A stretch of 64,000 nt of DNA from Corynebacterium glucuronolyticum DSM 44120 (GTDB taxonomy: Bacteria > Actinomycetota > Actinomycetes > Mycobacteriales > Mycobacteriaceae), in contig NZ_CP047452.1 of the NCBI RefSeq assembly GCF_030440595.1, forward strand, positions 1,736,001 through 1,800,000, read 5' to 3'. Below the pieces are notes generated by a model. The model made no database searches. It saw only the letters and a program-made list of their open reading frames with translations, and was not told the origin of the DNA. Made by a program: the position numbers and the translations under genes. This document shows positions 10,124 to 19,976 of the stretch, piece by piece; position 1 is the first letter of the stretch, and each line of letters begins with the position of its first letter.

Positions 10124-10258
10124 ATCCGGTAACTAAAGACATTCCGGTGATCCAAACCAACGGCCTCCGGTGTCCCAAACCAGCGGCACCCTGTTGGCAC
10201 AGACCAACGGCATCCCGGTGATCCAAACCAACGGTACCCCGTTGGCGCAAAACTCCCG
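10124..10258. repeat. Degenerate 23-24 bp tandem repeat, about 6 copies
   Basis: Copies approximate TCCGGTGATCCAAACCAACG plus GCA. The best are at 10142-10164, 10165-10187, 10188-10211 and 10212-10235, with weaker copies on each side. It lies in the 359-bp gap between the DUF4439 gene and the GntR regulator. No coding potential is convincing. Confidence 0.8.
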
Positions 10259-10276
10259 CTAGCTGAAAGCGCTTCG

Positions 10277-10306
10277 TTGGCTAATAGGGCTTTCCTGTCC
10301 TATATT
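10277..10306 (+). promoter_or_regulatory. Candidate promoter of the GntR regulator gene
   Basis: TTGGCT (10277-10282) and TATATT (10301-10306) are separated by 18 bp and point toward the regulator gene at 10445. The resulting leader would be about 130 nt. This is a pattern match only. Confidence 0.4.
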
Positions 10307-10444
10307 TGAATCATGTATGGGCACGGGTTCGTAGGCACTTCCTACTGCCGTTTCCGGCATAGCGTATGTGCCTTTGTTGGCCTATGACGAAAGCATGGTG
10401 TACGTATTCGAAACCCGCCCTCCCACTACAAGGAGAGTTCCCTG

Positions 10445-11281
10445 ATGACAACGACACCCGATTGGTCTGCGGCTAACCGCCGCACGAGCACGCCTTCCCG
10501 CACTCAGCAGGTGCGGACAACGATTACCGATTACATCGTGCGCGAAGGTCTGAAAACTGGCAAGCCTATTCCACCCGAGTCAAAACTCATGGAACTTACC
10601 GGCGCCTCCCGGTCTGCTGTACGCGAAGCCCTCAAGGTTATGGAAGCACTGGGATTCGTCACCATCAAGCGCGGTGCCGGTACCTTCGTCAACGACATCA
10701 CTCTAGAGGCCCTGACGACCCAGCTCATCTTCGCATCCCAACGAGATGCAAAGAACGGTTATTCCGTGCTCAAGGATGTGGTGAAGCTTCGCTCAGTCTT
10801 GGAAACGAGTCTCATGCGTCTTGCGTGCCACGCGGAAGAGCAAAATATTGATGAGCTTCGAATCATCATCGCTCGTATGGAGGCAGAGCAGCGAGCTGGC
10901 TATGTCACCACGGACACGGACAGGGAATTCCACGTCACTTTGTTCAAGGACTTGGGCAACGCACTGTATGCTCCGCTCATCGCTGCGCTTTTCGACGCCT
11001 ACATCCGCGTTCCCTTCGAGTCCACCATCCGTAAGCAAAAGTTTGCTAACGCGGAGCTTCACAAAGCGATGGTCGACGCTCTCGAGGCGCGCGACGAGGA
11101 GGCCTGTGTCGCCGCCGTGAACGCCCACTTCGATCCGATCATCGCGCACCTGTCCACGTACCGCCCTGCTGATGATGAGGACGGAGCAGATATCTCCCAG
11201 ATCAACACAAATGAACCCGATAGCCCAATGGCCACCGAGGATGCACCTGCAACCGATTCGCCAGAGGCCACCCACGATTAA
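10445..11281 (+). CDS. FadR-subfamily GntR transcriptional regulator
   Basis: The 278-residue protein has an N-terminal winged helix-turn-helix (about 15-80: PPESKLMELTGASRSAVREA, then FVTIKRGAGTFV) typical of GntR, and an all-helical FCD effector domain (about 95-220) with conserved metal/ligand-site residues in the D-x-x-FH pattern (TDREFHVTLF) and a late HKAMVDALEARD helix. The last 50 residues are acidic, Pro/Thr-rich and probably disordered. FadR-type regulators usually sense a small organic acid. No catabolic operon is adjacent, so the ligand and targets are unknown. The ATG at 10445 follows AAGGAG at 9 bp. Confidence 0.9.
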   Translation: MTTTPDWSAANRRTSTPSRTQQVRTTITDYIVREGLKTGKPIPPESKLMELTGASRSAVREALKVMEALGFVTIKRGAGTFVNDITLEALTTQLIFASQRDAKNGYSVLKDVVKLRSVLETSLMRLACHAEEQNIDELRIIIARMEAEQRAGYVTTDTDREFHVTLFKDLGNALYAPLIAALFDAYIRVPFESTIRKQKFANAELHKAMVDALEARDEEACVAAVNAHFDPIIAHLSTYRPADDEDGADISQINTNEPDSPMATEDAPATDSPEATHD

Positions 11282-11503
11282 TCCCTGCTCGATTAATCCC
11301 CGCTCAGTGGACACTCTGACCCCTACTACCTCCCCAGCTGCTCCTGTTACTTACATCGACAGTCGGCCTAAGAGGAGTGAGGAACGAGGTCAGCGCGGGG
11401 ACAGAGGTTCCCTCATCTGACGCGAAAGGCGCTGCCACCTTGTGCGCTAGCGCTCGTTCCAGCGATTAAGCCCGTTAACGGCAACGCACGACGTGCTCTG
11501 TTT

Positions 11504-11590
11504 TTCCGGTTTATGTCAGTATTTCCGGTTTATGTCAGTATTTCCGGTTTATGCCATAATTTCCGGTTTGTGCCATAATTTTCCGGTTTT
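11504..11590. repeat. 19-bp tandem repeat, 4 copies plus a partial
   Basis: Unit TTTCCGGTTTATGTCAGTA. Copies lie at 11504-11521 (18 of 19 bases), 11522-11540, 11541-11559 (ending GCCATAA) and 11560-11578 (TTTGTGCCATAA), with a partial copy to about 11590. It lies directly before a terminator-like hairpin in the gene-less 11282-11965 gap between the GntR regulator and proS, which converge here. Confidence 0.9.
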
Positions 11591-11598
11591 GTATGAGG

Positions 11599-11656
11599 AA
11601 GCCCCAACTCTCCGTATCGTTCCGACGAGGATTTGATCAGAGGGTTGGGGCTTTTC
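11599..11656 (+). terminator. Terminator-like hairpin downstream of the 19-bp repeats
   Basis: AAGCCCCAACTCT (11599-11611) pairs with AGGGTTGGGGCTT (11641-11653) with one G-T pair, across a loop of about 29 nt, and is followed by TTCTTT. It could end transcripts from the GntR regulator gene, whose stop is 317 bp upstream. Confidence 0.65.
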
Positions 11657-11821
11657 TTTGCTGGCAGTGGCTTCTCCCTATGCTCTACGAGCGTGGCCCA
11701 TAATGCGTGCCATTGAGGCGCTAATTTGTTATGTGCCAGCTAGCTTAGAGCGTGATGCCCGGGTTTGCGCGCAAAATCGGCCTTCGGCTTCTCTGAGGTG
11801 CAGGCCACCAATTGATTGGCA

Positions 11822-11875
11822 CGTGCCACCATTCAAGAAGCACGTGCCGCCAATCAGAAGCACATGCTTGCTCTG
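11822..11875. repeat. Degenerate GCACGTGCC-containing repeat
   Basis: GGCACGTGCCACCATTCAAG, then GCACGTGCCGCCAATCAG and GCACATGC follow one another at about 20-22 bp steps, each with a CACGTG-like palindrome. It lies just past the 3' end of proS. No function is evident. Confidence 0.5.
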
Positions 11876-11965
11876 AGGCTCGTGCGTTAACCGGCTCACA
11901 GCAGGCATCCGGCCAAGGTGGCTAAAACGAAGCCACACTGCATATTGATATTGCCGATTAGGACG

Positions 11966-13732
11966 CTAGTGCGCTAACGCCTCGCGCACAGTCGTGACAA
12001 TGTGCTCGAGGGCACCGTCAACGGGGATAGTGGAGGTCTCGCCTGCACGAACACGGAACTCAATCTCCCCATCCTTAAACGCACGGCCGAGAACCACAGT
12101 GTAGGGAATGCCGAGGAGTTCCGCGTCCTTGAACTTCACGCCGGGGCTTACCTTCGGGCGATCATCGAACAGCACTTCAATGCCTGCAGCATCGAGATCA
12201 GCGACAAGTTTCTCTGCTGCGTCCTGTGCTTCCTTATCCTTGTTGGCCACGACAACGTGAACATGATACGGAGCAACACATGCGGGCCACACAAGACCCT
12301 TATCGTCGTAGCTCTGCTCGACGATGACGGCCATCGCGCGGGACACACCGATGCCGTAAGAGCCCATCGTCGGTACGCTGCGCTTGCCATTCTCATCCAG
12401 AATTTGCACATCCATCGCCGTGGTGTATTTGCGGCCAAGCTGGAAAATGTGACCAATTTCAATACCACGCTGGAGCGTCAAAGTACCTGTACCGTTCGGT
12501 GCCGGGTCACCCTCACGAACCTCAGCAGCCTCAATCGAACCGTCTACGGTGAAGTCACGGCCAGCCACAGCACCGACCATGTGGTGCTCGTGTTCATCGG
12601 CACCAATGATCCAGGACGTTCCCTCCGCGACACGGGGATCAGCAAGCACGGTAAGACCCTGCTTATTGAATGAACGTGGGCCAACATAACCCTTCACGAG
12701 GAAGGAGGTCTCCTTGAAGTCCTCGTCACTTGCGAGCTCCACGGTGGAAGGTTCGAGAGATGCCTCGAGGCGACCCATGTCTACCTCGCGGTCGCCAGGG
12801 ACGAGAATGGCGGTCAGTTCAGGATCCGCACCGGGCTTGGCTACCTTAACAACGATGCACTTGAGCGTATCCGCTGCGGTGATGTCCGTGCCCTCGATGG
12901 TGATACCCTTGCTATTTGCCCACTCGACCAGCGCCTCGATTGTCTCGGCCTGTGGAGTTTCGTGTAGCTCTGCCTCGGGCTGTCCCTCAATCGGGCGAGG
13001 TTCAGCAGCTGGGGTCACGACGGCTTCTACGTTGGCCGCATAGGTCTTGTCGCTCGACTGGACAAACGTGTCCTCACCGTTTTCACTGACTGCAAGGAAT
13101 TCCTCCGAGGCGGATCCGCCCATGGCCCCGGAAGTAGCCTTGCAGATGACGTAGTCAAGACCGAGGCGGTTAAAGATGTTCTGGTACGCCTGGCGATGAT
13201 TCTGGTAGGACTCGTCCAGTCCCTCGTCGTCCATATTGAAGGAGTAAGAATCCTTCATCACGAATTCGCGACCACGGAGAATACCCGCGCGAGGGCGCTC
13301 CTCGTCTCTGTATTTCGTCTGGATCTGGTATAGGAGTACGGGGAAATCCTTGTACGAAGAGTACATGTCCTTCACCACCTGGGTGAACATTTCCTCATGG
13401 GTCGGACCGAGGAGCATGTCATTGCCCTTGCGATCCTTGAGGCGGAACAGCGAGTTGCCGTACTCCGTCCAGCGCTGGGTGAGCTCGTAGGGCTCGCGAG
13501 GAAGGAGCGCCGGGAACCGCAGTTCCTGGCCCCCGATCGCATTCATTTCCTCGCGGACGATGTTCTCAATCTTGCGCAACACGCGGAGGCCGAGCGGCAG
13601 CCAGGTGTACACGCCGGGGGCTACACGCCGAATGTAGCCTGCGCGAACGAGAAGCTTGTGGGACGGTACTTCCGCGTCTGCGGGATCCTCACGCAGAGTG
13701 CGGAGAAAGAGAGTGGACAAACGAGTAATCAT
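11966..13732 (-). CDS. proS: Prolyl-tRNA synthetase
   Basis: Class II aminoacyl-tRNA synthetase charging tRNA-Pro. At 588 residues it is the bacterial type with an editing (INS) domain between motifs 2 and 3. Seen: [14 protein letters not shown] near residue 34, motif 2 [18 protein letters not shown] near 140, the insertion domain about 230-400, motif 3 [14 protein letters not shown] near 455, and a C-terminal anticodon-binding domain ([16 protein letters not shown] onward). All key elements look intact. It stands 40 bp downstream of the MFS gene that ends the cob operon and converges on the gene-less gap to its left. Confidence 0.96.
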   Translation of the reverse strand: MITRLSTLFLRTLREDPADAEVPSHKLLVRAGYIRRVAPGVYTWLPLGLRVLRKIENIVREEMNAIGGQELRFPALLPREPYELTQRWTEYGNSLFRLKDRKGNDMLLGPTHEEMFTQVVKDMYSSYKDFPVLLYQIQTKYRDEERPRAGILRGREFVMKDSYSFNMDDEGLDESYQNHRQAYQNIFNRLGLDYVICKATSGAMGGSASEEFLAVSENGEDTFVQSSDKTYAANVEAVVTPAAEPRPIEGQPEAELHETPQAETIEALVEWANSKGITIEGTDITAADTLKCIVVKVAKPGADPELTAILVPGDREVDMGRLEASLEPSTVELASDEDFKETSFLVKGYVGPRSFNKQGLTVLADPRVAEGTSWIIGADEHEHHMVGAVAGRDFTVDGSIEAAEVREGDPAPNGTGTLTLQRGIEIGHIFQLGRKYTTAMDVQILDENGKRSVPTMGSYGIGVSRAMAVIVEQSYDDKGLVWPACVAPYHVHVVVANKDKEAQDAAEKLVADLDAAGIEVLFDDRPKVSPGVKFKDAELLGIPYTVVLGRAFKDGEIEFRVRAGETSTIPVDGALEHIVTTVREALAH

Positions 13733-13772
13733 GGGTATAGACCTTACCCCTACGCCGCGAGGTTTCCACCGA

Positions 13773-15263
13773 CTAGCCCTGGTTAGCTAACTCTTCTGCC
13801 TTCTTCCCCTCACGGATATCTTCCGGCGTAAAACGAACGAGAACCAAGCAGATGACAACTACGCAGGCTGCGAGCGCCGCGCAGATGAGAAGAGAATCCG
13901 TGTACCCCTGCCCCAGAGCTGCTCGCTGTACCTCTGTCAGGGCGCTGCGATTCAGCGTTTCAAATGCTGCATCGCCGAGTCCACTGCGTACGACTCTCTC
14001 GGCAAACGCAGTCACCCCGGCGAGGCCTAGAGGCCCGCCAAGTGTCTGACTCACCAGCGATGTTGCTGTGAGGGGACCAACCTCGTCCGGCTTCACTCCG
14101 GCGACGACAGAAAGCGTAAGTGGGATGAGGATGATACCGATTCCAGCACCGATGATGAGGATTGGGACAAGAAGATCCGGCCAGTAACTGGCAGTCATGT
14201 CCAGGGTGGAGCCGTAGATGAAACCACCAACGAGGATGACACCGCCACCTGCTGCGATGAAACGGGGCGCGACGGTTTCCGCAAGTTTTCCGGCAACGCC
14301 AGAGCCAGCACCCAACGCGAAGGCAAAGGGGATAAATGCAAGACCCGCCTGAAGCGGTGTGTACTGGAGGACCTCCTGGACGAAAAGCGCGACTTGGACT
14401 GTCATCGCCATCATGAGGGCACCGACGAGGAGCAAGCAAACAAAAACTGCTGCGCGCGAGCGGTTGGCGAACATGCTCAGCGGGAGAACAGGATGGGAGG
14501 CCTTGCGCTGGGAAAGAAAGAACAAGACCAGCAGCACGGCGCCCAGCATAAGCGAAGCAACAATAAGTGGCGAAGCGCCACCGCCTCCGGCGGACAACCC
14601 GAATACGAGAAGCGTAGATGCCGCCGTTGCCAAAATCGCGCCACGGACATCAAGCGTGATCGTTGCACGATCACCCGGATGCCGGAGGTATTTCATTCCG
14701 GCCACCACAATGAGCAGTCCGATTGGCACGTTGATGAGGAAGATCCAGCGCCATGACGCCTGTGTCAGTGCGCCACCGATAACGAGCCCAAGAACGGATC
14801 CTAATCCCGTCATCATCGCAAAAACGGAGAAGGCTTGATTGCGGGGTTTTCCGGGTGCGAAGGTGACGACGAGGAGTGCCATGGCAGTAGGGGAAGCAAT
14901 GGCGGCTCCGAGTCCCTGGACAACACGAGCGACGAGCAGCAAGATGGCGCTGTTTGTCAAGCCACAGGCGAGGGATGCCACGGTGAAGAGGCCCACGCCG
15001 ATGAGGAATACTCGCTTCCGCCCGAAAACGTCGCCAATGCGACCGCCTAGCAGCAACAAGCCACCGTACGCAAGCGCATACGCGGTGACCACCCAGCTGC
15101 GGAGCTCGTCGGTAAGCCCCAAGTCCTGTTGTATACGGGCAAGTGCGAGGTTGACTACTGTGCCGTCCAGCACAACCATGAGCTGCAGGGCACACAGGAC
15201 GATCAGTGGCCACCCGTAGGCTGAGCCGGTTACCGGGTAGGACGTTTGGGGCTTGTTACTCAT
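13773..15263 (-). CDS. MFS transporter, DHA2 (14-helix) family
   Basis: A 496-residue integral membrane protein of the EmrB/QacA-like drug:proton antiporter group. Motif A is present as [13 protein letters not shown] after the second helix, and the motif-C-like [14 protein letters not shown] follows; about 14 hydrophobic segments can be counted. The ATG overlaps the cobA stop as ATGA, so the gene is translationally coupled to cobA. In corynebacteria this gene accompanies the cob cluster; the substrate is unknown, and a link to tetrapyrrole or cobalt metabolism is only inferred from position. Confidence 0.9.
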   Translation of the reverse strand: MSNKPQTSYPVTGSAYGWPLIVLCALQLMVVLDGTVVNLALARIQQDLGLTDELRSWVVTAYALAYGGLLLLGGRIGDVFGRKRVFLIGVGLFTVASLACGLTNSAILLLVARVVQGLGAAIASPTAMALLVVTFAPGKPRNQAFSVFAMMTGLGSVLGLVIGGALTQASWRWIFLINVPIGLLIVVAGMKYLRHPGDRATITLDVRGAILATAASTLLVFGLSAGGGGASPLIVASLMLGAVLLVLFFLSQRKASHPVLPLSMFANRSRAAVFVCLLLVGALMMAMTVQVALFVQEVLQYTPLQAGLAFIPFAFALGAGSGVAGKLAETVAPRFIAAGGGVILVGGFIYGSTLDMTASYWPDLLVPILIIGAGIGIILIPLTLSVVAGVKPDEVGPLTATSLVSQTLGGPLGLAGVTAFAERVVRSGLGDAAFETLNRSALTEVQRAALGQGYTDSLLICAALAACVVVICLVLVRFTPEDIREGKKAEELANQG

Positions 15264-16072
15264 AAAGCGGCGACTTCTCCAATCACGTAAACGGCAGGCG
15301 GTCGGACATCATTATCCTCGATAATCTTTCCTAGCTCATCAAGGCGACCGCGGAACGAGCGCTGCTTGTTCGTCGTTCCCTCTTCAATTACAGCGACCGG
15401 TGTATCACTCGGCCTGCCGTTTTCAATGAGGCTGTGGGCGATAGCGGAGGCGTTCTTGACACCCATAATGACGGCTAGGGTACCACCCGTGTGCGCAAGA
15501 GCGGCCCAGTCATTGAGAGACGATGGGTGTTCCGGCGGCACGTGCCCCGATACGACAGTGAAGCTGTGAACGATCCCACGCTGGGTGATAGGAACTCCCG
15601 CCGCAGCTGGAACAGAGATCGCAGATGTGACTCCCGGGACGACGTGGACGCTAATACCGGCCTCCGTCAGCGCCTGTACTTCTTCGAAGCCGCGGCCAAA
15701 GACAAAGGAGTCGCCGCCTTTGAGCCTGGCGACAACGTACCCCTCGCGAGCGTACTCAATAAGGAGGCGGTTTGTTTCCGCCTGTGCCACCTTTCTTCCG
15801 TAGGGAAGCTTAGACACATCGACGATCTTTTTTGCCGAAGTATCGATGAGTTCATCAAGGCAGCTGGACGGGCCCAGATGATCTGTCAGGATGACATCGG
15901 CTGTTTCTAGTGCCCGCAGGCCGCGGAGGGTGATGAGGTCAGCCGCACCAGGTCCCCCACCGATAAGTGTGACTGTTCCCTTTTCCGGACGAAATTCGCG
16001 GCGGTATTCTCCACGGGGTACGGAAACGGGACTGCCAGCTTGCTGCTGCTCGCGTTCATTCATAGAAGTCAA
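15260..16072 (-). CDS. cobA: Uroporphyrinogen-III C-methyltransferase (SUMT)
   Basis: Methylates uroporphyrinogen III at C2 and C7 with S-adenosylmethionine to give precorrin-2, the branch point to cobalamin and siroheme. The 270-residue protein has VTLIGGGPGAADLITLRG near residue 34, RLKGGDSFVFGRG near 118, VPGVTSAISVPAAAGVPIT near 144 and a C-terminal PAVYVIGEVA. There is no fused uroporphyrinogen synthase or siroheme (CysG) domain. It lies 5 bp after cobB and overlaps the MFS start by 4 bp. The start may be the ATG at 16072 or three codons later. Confidence 0.95.
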   Translation of the reverse strand: MTSMNEREQQQAGSPVSVPRGEYRREFRPEKGTVTLIGGGPGAADLITLRGLRALETADVILTDHLGPSSCLDELIDTSAKKIVDVSKLPYGRKVAQAETNRLLIEYAREGYVVARLKGGDSFVFGRGFEEVQALTEAGISVHVVPGVTSAISVPAAAGVPITQRGIVHSFTVVSGHVPPEHPSSLNDWAALAHTGGTLAVIMGVKNASAIAHSLIENGRPSDTPVAVIEEGTTNKQRSFRGRLDELGKIIEDNDVRPPAVYVIGEVAAL

Positions 16073-16077
16073 GTATA

Positions 16078-17805
16078 TTAGCTTTCATTTCTGTGTCCGA
16101 AACGGCTGCACGCCGCAACGAAGGTAGCAATGTTGGTAGCAATAGCGGCCGGGTGCATATGCAGGTAGCTTGCGTGCACGTTGGATGTGACAAATCCCTC
16201 GGCGCACTCTTTTCCTTTCCACCCCAGCCAGCGCCACGCCGAGTCAGGCTCTGGCTCCACACCCGTGGTTGTCTCTACACGGCCGACGGCGCTCGCTCCC
16301 ACAGCATCCTCGCCGAGTTCGGGGGCGTGCATAGATGCAGGTCCACCAGGGGTCTGCTGTGCTGTCACCGAGTGGTGGCATTCGTCAGAATTCACCGACA
16401 TGCCCAAGCCTGTGGCAATCTGAGAACTCACCAATTCTTGGGCTGGCTGTGTCTCTGCCTGGGGAGCGTTCATTTCTGACTGGGGAGAGTTCGCCTCCGC
16501 CTGAACAGGTTTCGGTTCTGGTGGGGCGAGGGTGGTGTGATGGAACTCGTGCCCGCGGACTGTGTCCCCTGCACGGAACAGAACGCTGTCTGCACGTGCC
16601 GTAGCCTCCCGGTACCCCAGCGTGAGGCGACCGGACATAGATGCATCCCGTGGCACGACTCCGGCCATCGGCGCACCATCGAGGTTACCGCACAGCACGA
16701 GGAGCCCGGCACACTCAGCATAAATGGGCATCCCATTGGCGGCAGCATGCCGAATCTCATGCAACAACGTCTGATTGCGCGTCAGTGGTTCCAGATGCTC
16801 CTCCGGGAAACCTCCAGGGATGATGAGGCCATCGCACGTAGGAAGCGAATCAGTAAGCGGATCAAACCCGATAACGTCAGCCCCACAGGCCTGTAATATC
16901 TCAGGTAGTTCCGCGTAAACAAAGGTGAAAGCGGGCCCACCAGCGAGGGCGATGCGTGGACTTCTGCCATGATGGGAGGACGAGGACGAGCACCCGGCAG
17001 GTTCAGACCGCTTCGCCGACTCAACAACCACTGGTGTTCCCTCCACTGCACCCTGCGGGTTCCATGCTGGACCGACGTAGGTGGTGGAAGCCAGACGAAG
17101 AATGTCCTCTGTATCGACGTGCTGCGCGACGAGATCAGCCATGTGCTCTACTACAGCGAGCGCGCTATCACCCTGCTCTGCTGCTGTCACCAGTCCGAGG
17201 TGGCGCGAAGGAACCTCGACATCTGCGACCCGCGGAATTGCGCCGACGACGGGGATCCCACAACCTTCGATCGCACGTGTGCATGCTTCGGCGTGGCGCG
17301 GACTGCCTACCTGGTTAAGAATCACGCCAGCCACGTTTACATCGGAGTTGTATGAGGCCAGACCATGGGCGAGAGCACCCGCAGTTGCACTGATCCCACG
17401 AGCGTTGAGGACGACGATGACAGGTAAACCAAGAAGTCCTGCGATCTCCGCCGTCGATCCTGGTGCCCACCGGGCACCATCGGCATCGGAGGTGATTCGA
17501 CCGTCGAAAAGCCCCATGACCCCCTCGACGACAGCGACGTCAGCTCCCTGACAACCGTGGGCATACAAGGGGCCGATGAGATCCTTCCCACACATGAAAG
17601 AATCGAGGTTTCGCCCCGGACGGCCCGTTGCCAGTGCATGGTAAGAGGGGTCGATGAAATCTGGACCGACTTTAAAAGGTGCAACGCGGTAGCTGCGAGA
17701 CAGAGCAGCCATCAGGCCCGTGGCAACGGTCGTCTTCCCCGTCCCGCTACCAGCACCTGCTATAACAACACCGGCGGCAGCGGGAGCAGTGGTAGGGGCT
17801 ACCAC
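16078..17805 (-). CDS. cobB: Cobyrinate a,c-diamide synthase
   Basis: Amidates the a and c side chains of (hydrogeno)cobyrinate using glutamine and ATP. The N-terminal domain has the P-loop GAGSGTGKTTVATGL at 17-31 and FKVGPDFIDPSYH; the C-terminal class I glutamine amidotransferase domain has its Cys in PIYAECAGLLVL near residue 364 and the conserved NVHASYLHMHP near the end. At 575 residues it is about 90-100 longer than usual. The excess is a Pro/Gln/Glu/Ser-rich insertion at about 430-520, between GHEFHHT and the final strand. Its GTG start overlaps the cobO stop by 7 bp. Confidence 0.95.
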   Translation of the reverse strand: MVAPTTAPAAAGVVIAGAGSGTGKTTVATGLMAALSRSYRVAPFKVGPDFIDPSYHALATGRPGRNLDSFMCGKDLIGPLYAHGCQGADVAVVEGVMGLFDGRITSDADGARWAPGSTAEIAGLLGLPVIVVLNARGISATAGALAHGLASYNSDVNVAGVILNQVGSPRHAEACTRAIEGCGIPVVGAIPRVADVEVPSRHLGLVTAAEQGDSALAVVEHMADLVAQHVDTEDILRLASTTYVGPAWNPQGAVEGTPVVVESAKRSEPAGCSSSSSHHGRSPRIALAGGPAFTFVYAELPEILQACGADVIGFDPLTDSLPTCDGLIIPGGFPEEHLEPLTRNQTLLHEIRHAAANGMPIYAECAGLLVLCGNLDGAPMAGVVPRDASMSGRLTLGYREATARADSVLFRAGDTVRGHEFHHTTLAPPEPKPVQAEANSPQSEMNAPQAETQPAQELVSSQIATGLGMSVNSDECHHSVTAQQTPGGPASMHAPELGEDAVGASAVGRVETTTGVEPEPDSAWRWLGWKGKECAEGFVTSNVHASYLHMHPAAIATNIATFVAACSRFGHRNES

Positions 17806-18407
17806 TCTATGCCTTTCTGTCCTTTACGCCCCTCGTCCATCGGGTGCTTGATTTTGCGCATCTCTGTCACCAAGTCTGCAACCTCGATGAGCTCCGGATG
17901 AGCACGCCTGCCGGTCATCACCACATGCTGTGTGCCGGGGCGGTTGCGCAGCGTTTCGCAGACATCATCAATGTCGATCCACCCCCACTCAATCGGGTAG
18001 GTGAACTCATCCAATAGATAGAAATCATGTTGTTCGGCCTGCAAACGGCGCTTAACTTCCTCCCACCCTTGAGCTGCGGCCTGTGCAGGATCCTCCCCGT
18101 CCGCCCGCTTCTTGATCCAGCTCCACCCCTGCCCCATCTTGTGCCACTCAACAGTTGGCGCGCCCTCCACGCCGGCGAGGGTCGTGAATACGGCCTCCTC
18201 ACCCACTTTCCATTTGGGTGACTTCACAAACTGAAAAATCCCAATGGAAAAATGCTGGTTGTAGGCGCGCATGGCCATACCAAACGCTGCGGTAGACTTC
18301 CCCTTCCCATCACCGGTGAAAACTGCGGTGACGGGAAGTAGACGGCGCTGCCTTGTGGTTAGGCCGTCATCAGGTAGAGCGTGTGAATCAACGTGTCCTT
18401 TAGGCAT
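17799..18407 (-). CDS. cobO: Cob(I)yrinic acid a,c-diamide adenosyltransferase
   Basis: Transfers the 5'-deoxyadenosyl group of ATP to Co(I) corrinoids. This is the CobA/CobO/BtuR family: P-loop GDGKGKSTAAFGMAMRA near residue 32, IGIFQFVKSPKW, and YLLDEFTYPIEWGWID. Length (202) is typical. It opens the coupled cobO-cobB-cobA-MFS operon. No ribosome binding site precedes the ATG at 18407. TACCAT lies 6 bp before it, which would fit a leaderless transcript, but the -35 match is poor. Confidence 0.95.
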   Translation of the reverse strand: MPKGHVDSHALPDDGLTTRQRRLLPVTAVFTGDGKGKSTAAFGMAMRAYNQHFSIGIFQFVKSPKWKVGEEAVFTTLAGVEGAPTVEWHKMGQGWSWIKKRADGEDPAQAAAQGWEEVKRRLQAEQHDFYLLDEFTYPIEWGWIDIDDVCETLRNRPGTQHVVMTGRRAHPELIEVADLVTEMRKIKHPMDEGRKGQKGIEW

Positions 18408-18476
18408 ACGTCTATGGTAGTCCGTCCGATGAATTACCAGCTACGCATGCGTAACCTCCGGCTGCAATATGTTCGG

Positions 18477-19382
18477 CTACAGCTGGGTGGTATCAATCTT
18501 CTCCATGTGCCAGAGCTTGTCGATGGTAGGTCCATCCTGTGCTAGAGAAGCTGCATGTTCGGGGACAATCATCCAGTTGAGACCGAACTTATCCGTGCAC
18601 ACACCGGGGAAACCGAACGGAGTGTCGTTTGCTGCAAGCTCCTTCCACAACTCGTCAATCTCCGCCTGATTTTCGCAGAAAATAGCAAACACAGTGGAGC
18701 GACGGCTCGATGGCTCGGTCGGCACACCTGCATCCTGGAAAACGAAACACTGGCCACTTACCTGCATGGCACAAAACAGTACGGACTTTTCTGTTACGAG
18801 TCCGTCACCCTCCGGGTAATTGAACGTCTCATCAACGATATGGTCGGGGAAGACCTGTGAGTAAAAATCAACGGCATCCGACGCTTGATTTTGATATTTC
18901 CCGCCGAAAGCTACAGACGGAACGAGGAATTGGCGCTTCTTTCCGTCGGGAATGGTGTTCATGATTTCCCATGTCACGCCGAAGCGATCGCGGACGATTC
19001 CGGCGGAACGCCCGCCGGGGAAAGATTCGAACTCGACTATAATTTCTCCGCCCTCGCAGAGAGCGTCCCACACCTTTTGCGCGCGGTCGCAGATCTCCGG
19101 GTCGTTGATTCCAGCGAAGTTAGCAATAAGGGAGATGGACTCGTCCTCGTCGACTGAGAACGGAGCATGGATAAAGAAAACCTGCGAATTCCCAAACATC
19201 ATCTTCGCACCGAGGGTGCGACCTGTAACCTCAGGGTGCGAGCGGAGAAGCTCGCATGTCTCGGGATTATCTGGGTAGTGATACAGCTTCTCGACGGTTG
19301 CATCATCAAACGCCTCAGAATAGAAAGCGACGGCCTCATCAAGTTCGTCGCCAAATCGCATGACGGGGACTATGAAACTCAC
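18477..19382 (-). CDS. Double-domain VOC (PhnB-like) protein
   Basis: The 301-residue product is two tandem PhnB-type VOC (glyoxalase fold) repeats, about 1-140 and 145-290. Each has the F-Y-x-x-F start (AVAFYSEAFDD, AVDFYSQVFPD) and a DRFGVTWEIM or DKFGLNWMIV end typical of the family. VOC domains form metal-centred enzymes or binding proteins; the substrate cannot be inferred. The GTG at 19382 follows GGGAGG at 4 bp. The gene is placed between the chelatase genes and cobO, with an AT-rich upstream gap, and looks like an insertion into an otherwise continuous cobalamin block. Confidence 0.88.
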   Translation of the reverse strand: MSFIVPVMRFGDELDEAVAFYSEAFDDATVEKLYHYPDNPETCELLRSHPEVTGRTLGAKMMFGNSQVFFIHAPFSVDEDESISLIANFAGINDPEICDRAQKVWDALCEGGEIIVEFESFPGGRSAGIVRDRFGVTWEIMNTIPDGKKRQFLVPSVAFGGKYQNQASDAVDFYSQVFPDHIVDETFNYPEGDGLVTEKSVLFCAMQVSGQCFVFQDAGVPTEPSSRRSTVFAIFCENQAEIDELWKELAANDTPFGFPGVCTDKFGLNWMIVPEHAASLAQDGPTIDKLWHMEKIDTTQL

Positions 19383-19921
19383 GCTACCTCCCTTTCCTTA
19401 CCCTTATCCACCTACTTTTGTACCACGGTAAAAGCGTCAACCTTCGGTTCGGTAAGAACGCTCAGTACACAAGTGCATTTATTGTCAACTCGCACTGTGC
19501 ACGTCCATCGTGGGAAAACTTTGCTACCCAGCTGAGAGATTCTTAGAACAACCGATACGCACTCTGTCCACTTCGAGCGTGAATTCATGATCCGCGCGCA
19601 GCACATGGGTCCGACAAAAATCACCGGTACTTCACGGGCTATCCTGATCGAATCCTTAGCCTCGCTGGTTACTTTATCAGATTATCTCAGATTTACCTAG
19701 CTCCGAGCGTCACAAATATGTCCATTCACTGCGGTTTTAACCGTTTCGAAACCTTAAGAGCGACAGTGAGAAGCTTTAATGAATTTCTCATTTTCCGATT
19801 TCTTTTGTTCTACAACTTAACCCTGTTCCTACACTTCGGTACCTAAAAACATTATGAACACAACAAATACGTATTACGTTTTAGCCGAAAGTATTTTTTT
19901 CTTCCCGGGCGAAACGAAAGC

Positions 19922-19937
19922 TGTGAATAGTTTCACT
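19922..19937. promoter_or_regulatory. GlxR/CRP-like operator candidate 1
   Basis: TGTGAATAGTTTCACT matches the corynebacterial GlxR (cAMP receptor protein) pattern TGTGA-N6-TCACA with one mismatch in the last base. It lies 55 bp from a second, better match. No start codon is close on the minus strand. Confidence 0.4.
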
Positions 19938-19976
19938 CCCCCCGGGGGGACCCCCGAAATTCCCCGTCCCCCCGAA

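Noticed and set aside
11504..11590. 19-bp repeats as a CRISPR array or plasmid-like iterons
   Set aside because: The copies are directly adjacent with no spacers, no cas or replication-initiator gene is near, and they degrade progressively.
15260..18430. Cobalamin riboswitch before the cob operon
   Set aside because: Only 69 bp lie between the cobO start and the VOC stop, and no conserved B12-box-like element was seen.
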